This document shows positions 13,579 to 13,818 of a DNA stretch of 13,818 nucleotides, piece by piece. This DNA is from Arenicellales bacterium (GTDB lineage Bacteria; Pseudomonadota; Gammaproteobacteria; Arenicellales; UBA868). The stretch lies in assembly GCA_028825345.1 (NCBI GenBank), contig JAPKAJ010000033.1, positions 1 through 13,818 on the forward strand. The letters are read 5' to 3'. The notes below the pieces were generated by a model, which saw only the letters and a program-made list of their open reading frames with translations, made no database searches and was not told where the DNA came from. Each line of letters opens with the position of its first letter. The stretch's first letter is position 1. Made by a program: the position numbers and the translations under genes.

Positions 13579-13805
13579 GCTGTCACTTTTGCGAGCAGCG
13601 CAGGGTATCGTGTGATTGTCGGGTGGATTGGGTGCTTGCAAAAGAGCAACAGCACAGGTGACGCTGCGCAACGCGGATTTAATACAGAAAAAAAGCGAAG
13701 TGGCTATTAGAGATAACAGCCGCGATGAGCAACAGGCAACGCCATGATTTTAGCCCTGCTGATGCGCAAGGCGCCGCAGCTGGTAAAAGCAGATTGGGAT
13801 TCTTA
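13579..13805 (+). repeat. Dispersed repeat, copy C
   Basis: Third copy: AACAGC at 13715, ACAGGCAAC at 13732 and CTGATGCGCAAGG at 13759, at the same spacing as in A and B. Upstream it shares GGGTATCGTGTG and GGTGCTTGC with copy A, downstream GGTAAAAGCAGAT and ATTCTTAATC with B. It may run past the right edge. It is the best kept copy. The 150 bp before it (13427-13578), after the operon's last stop, hold no gene and no convincing hairpin with T-tract. Confidence 0.65.
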
Positions 13806-13818
13806 ATCAGGCCATCAT

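Overview
The window most likely comes from an alphaproteobacterium. This is an inference from protein style, moderately high GC genes and ATGA-coupled catabolic operons; there is no rRNA or tRNA to anchor it. No tRNA, rRNA or CRISPR array was seen. Two parts differ sharply. The left third (1-5467) is a patchwork of isolated genes, gene fragments and repeats. The right two thirds (5468-13426) is one compact plus-strand fatty-acid-type degradation operon.

Left part. The window opens inside the N-terminus of a minus-strand ABC exporter (1-372), whose start is doubtful because a TGA interrupts the apparent reading frame. A spacer of about 800 bp without convincing genes ends in dispersed repeat copy A and leads to an intact NAD(P)-dependent short-chain dehydrogenase (1177-1911). 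On the minus strand there follows a collage: a frameshifted C-terminal tail (1920-2163), the first ~22 codons of a Rossmann-type gene (2145-2234), an intact acyl-CoA synthetase (2231-3736), the C-terminal ~60 residues of a thiolase (3733-3915) and an unassigned stretch (3916-4125). ATGA overlaps on both sides of the synthetase show it was once inside a thiolase-synthetase-oxidoreductase operon whose outer genes have been cut away. A scrap of IS3-family OrfA transposase (4128-4211) lies against the broken end. Next is a free-standing 204-residue protein made of two copies of one alpha/beta domain (4332-4946), with a strong ribosome binding site, a possible operator and a clear intrinsic terminator. 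Repeat copy B follows.

Right part. After an AT-rich leader with a perfect 16-bp palindrome come: a bifunctional enoyl-CoA hydratase/3-hydroxyacyl-CoA dehydrogenase (5468-7555), a thiolase (7581-8759), two adjacent acyl-CoA dehydrogenases (8772-9968, 9982-11115), a PaaI-type thioesterase (11119-11541), the frameshifted remains of a probable nitronate monooxygenase (11538-11879) and an acyl-CoA synthetase (11900-13426). Intact neighbours are 3-25 nt apart. Together they encode a full activation and beta-oxidation cycle: the synthetase makes the CoA ester, the dehydrogenase pair introduces the double bond, the bifunctional enzyme hydrates and oxidises, the thiolase cleaves, and the thioesterase may release dead-end CoA esters. 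The substrate cannot be read from the sequence. The paired dehydrogenases suggest a branched, cyclic or terpenoid-like acid. Repeat copy C closes the window.

I found no system that I can call new. The best leads are the three-copy dispersed repeat, the double-domain protein with its own control elements, and the dehydrogenase pair in which only one member seems to keep a catalytic base.
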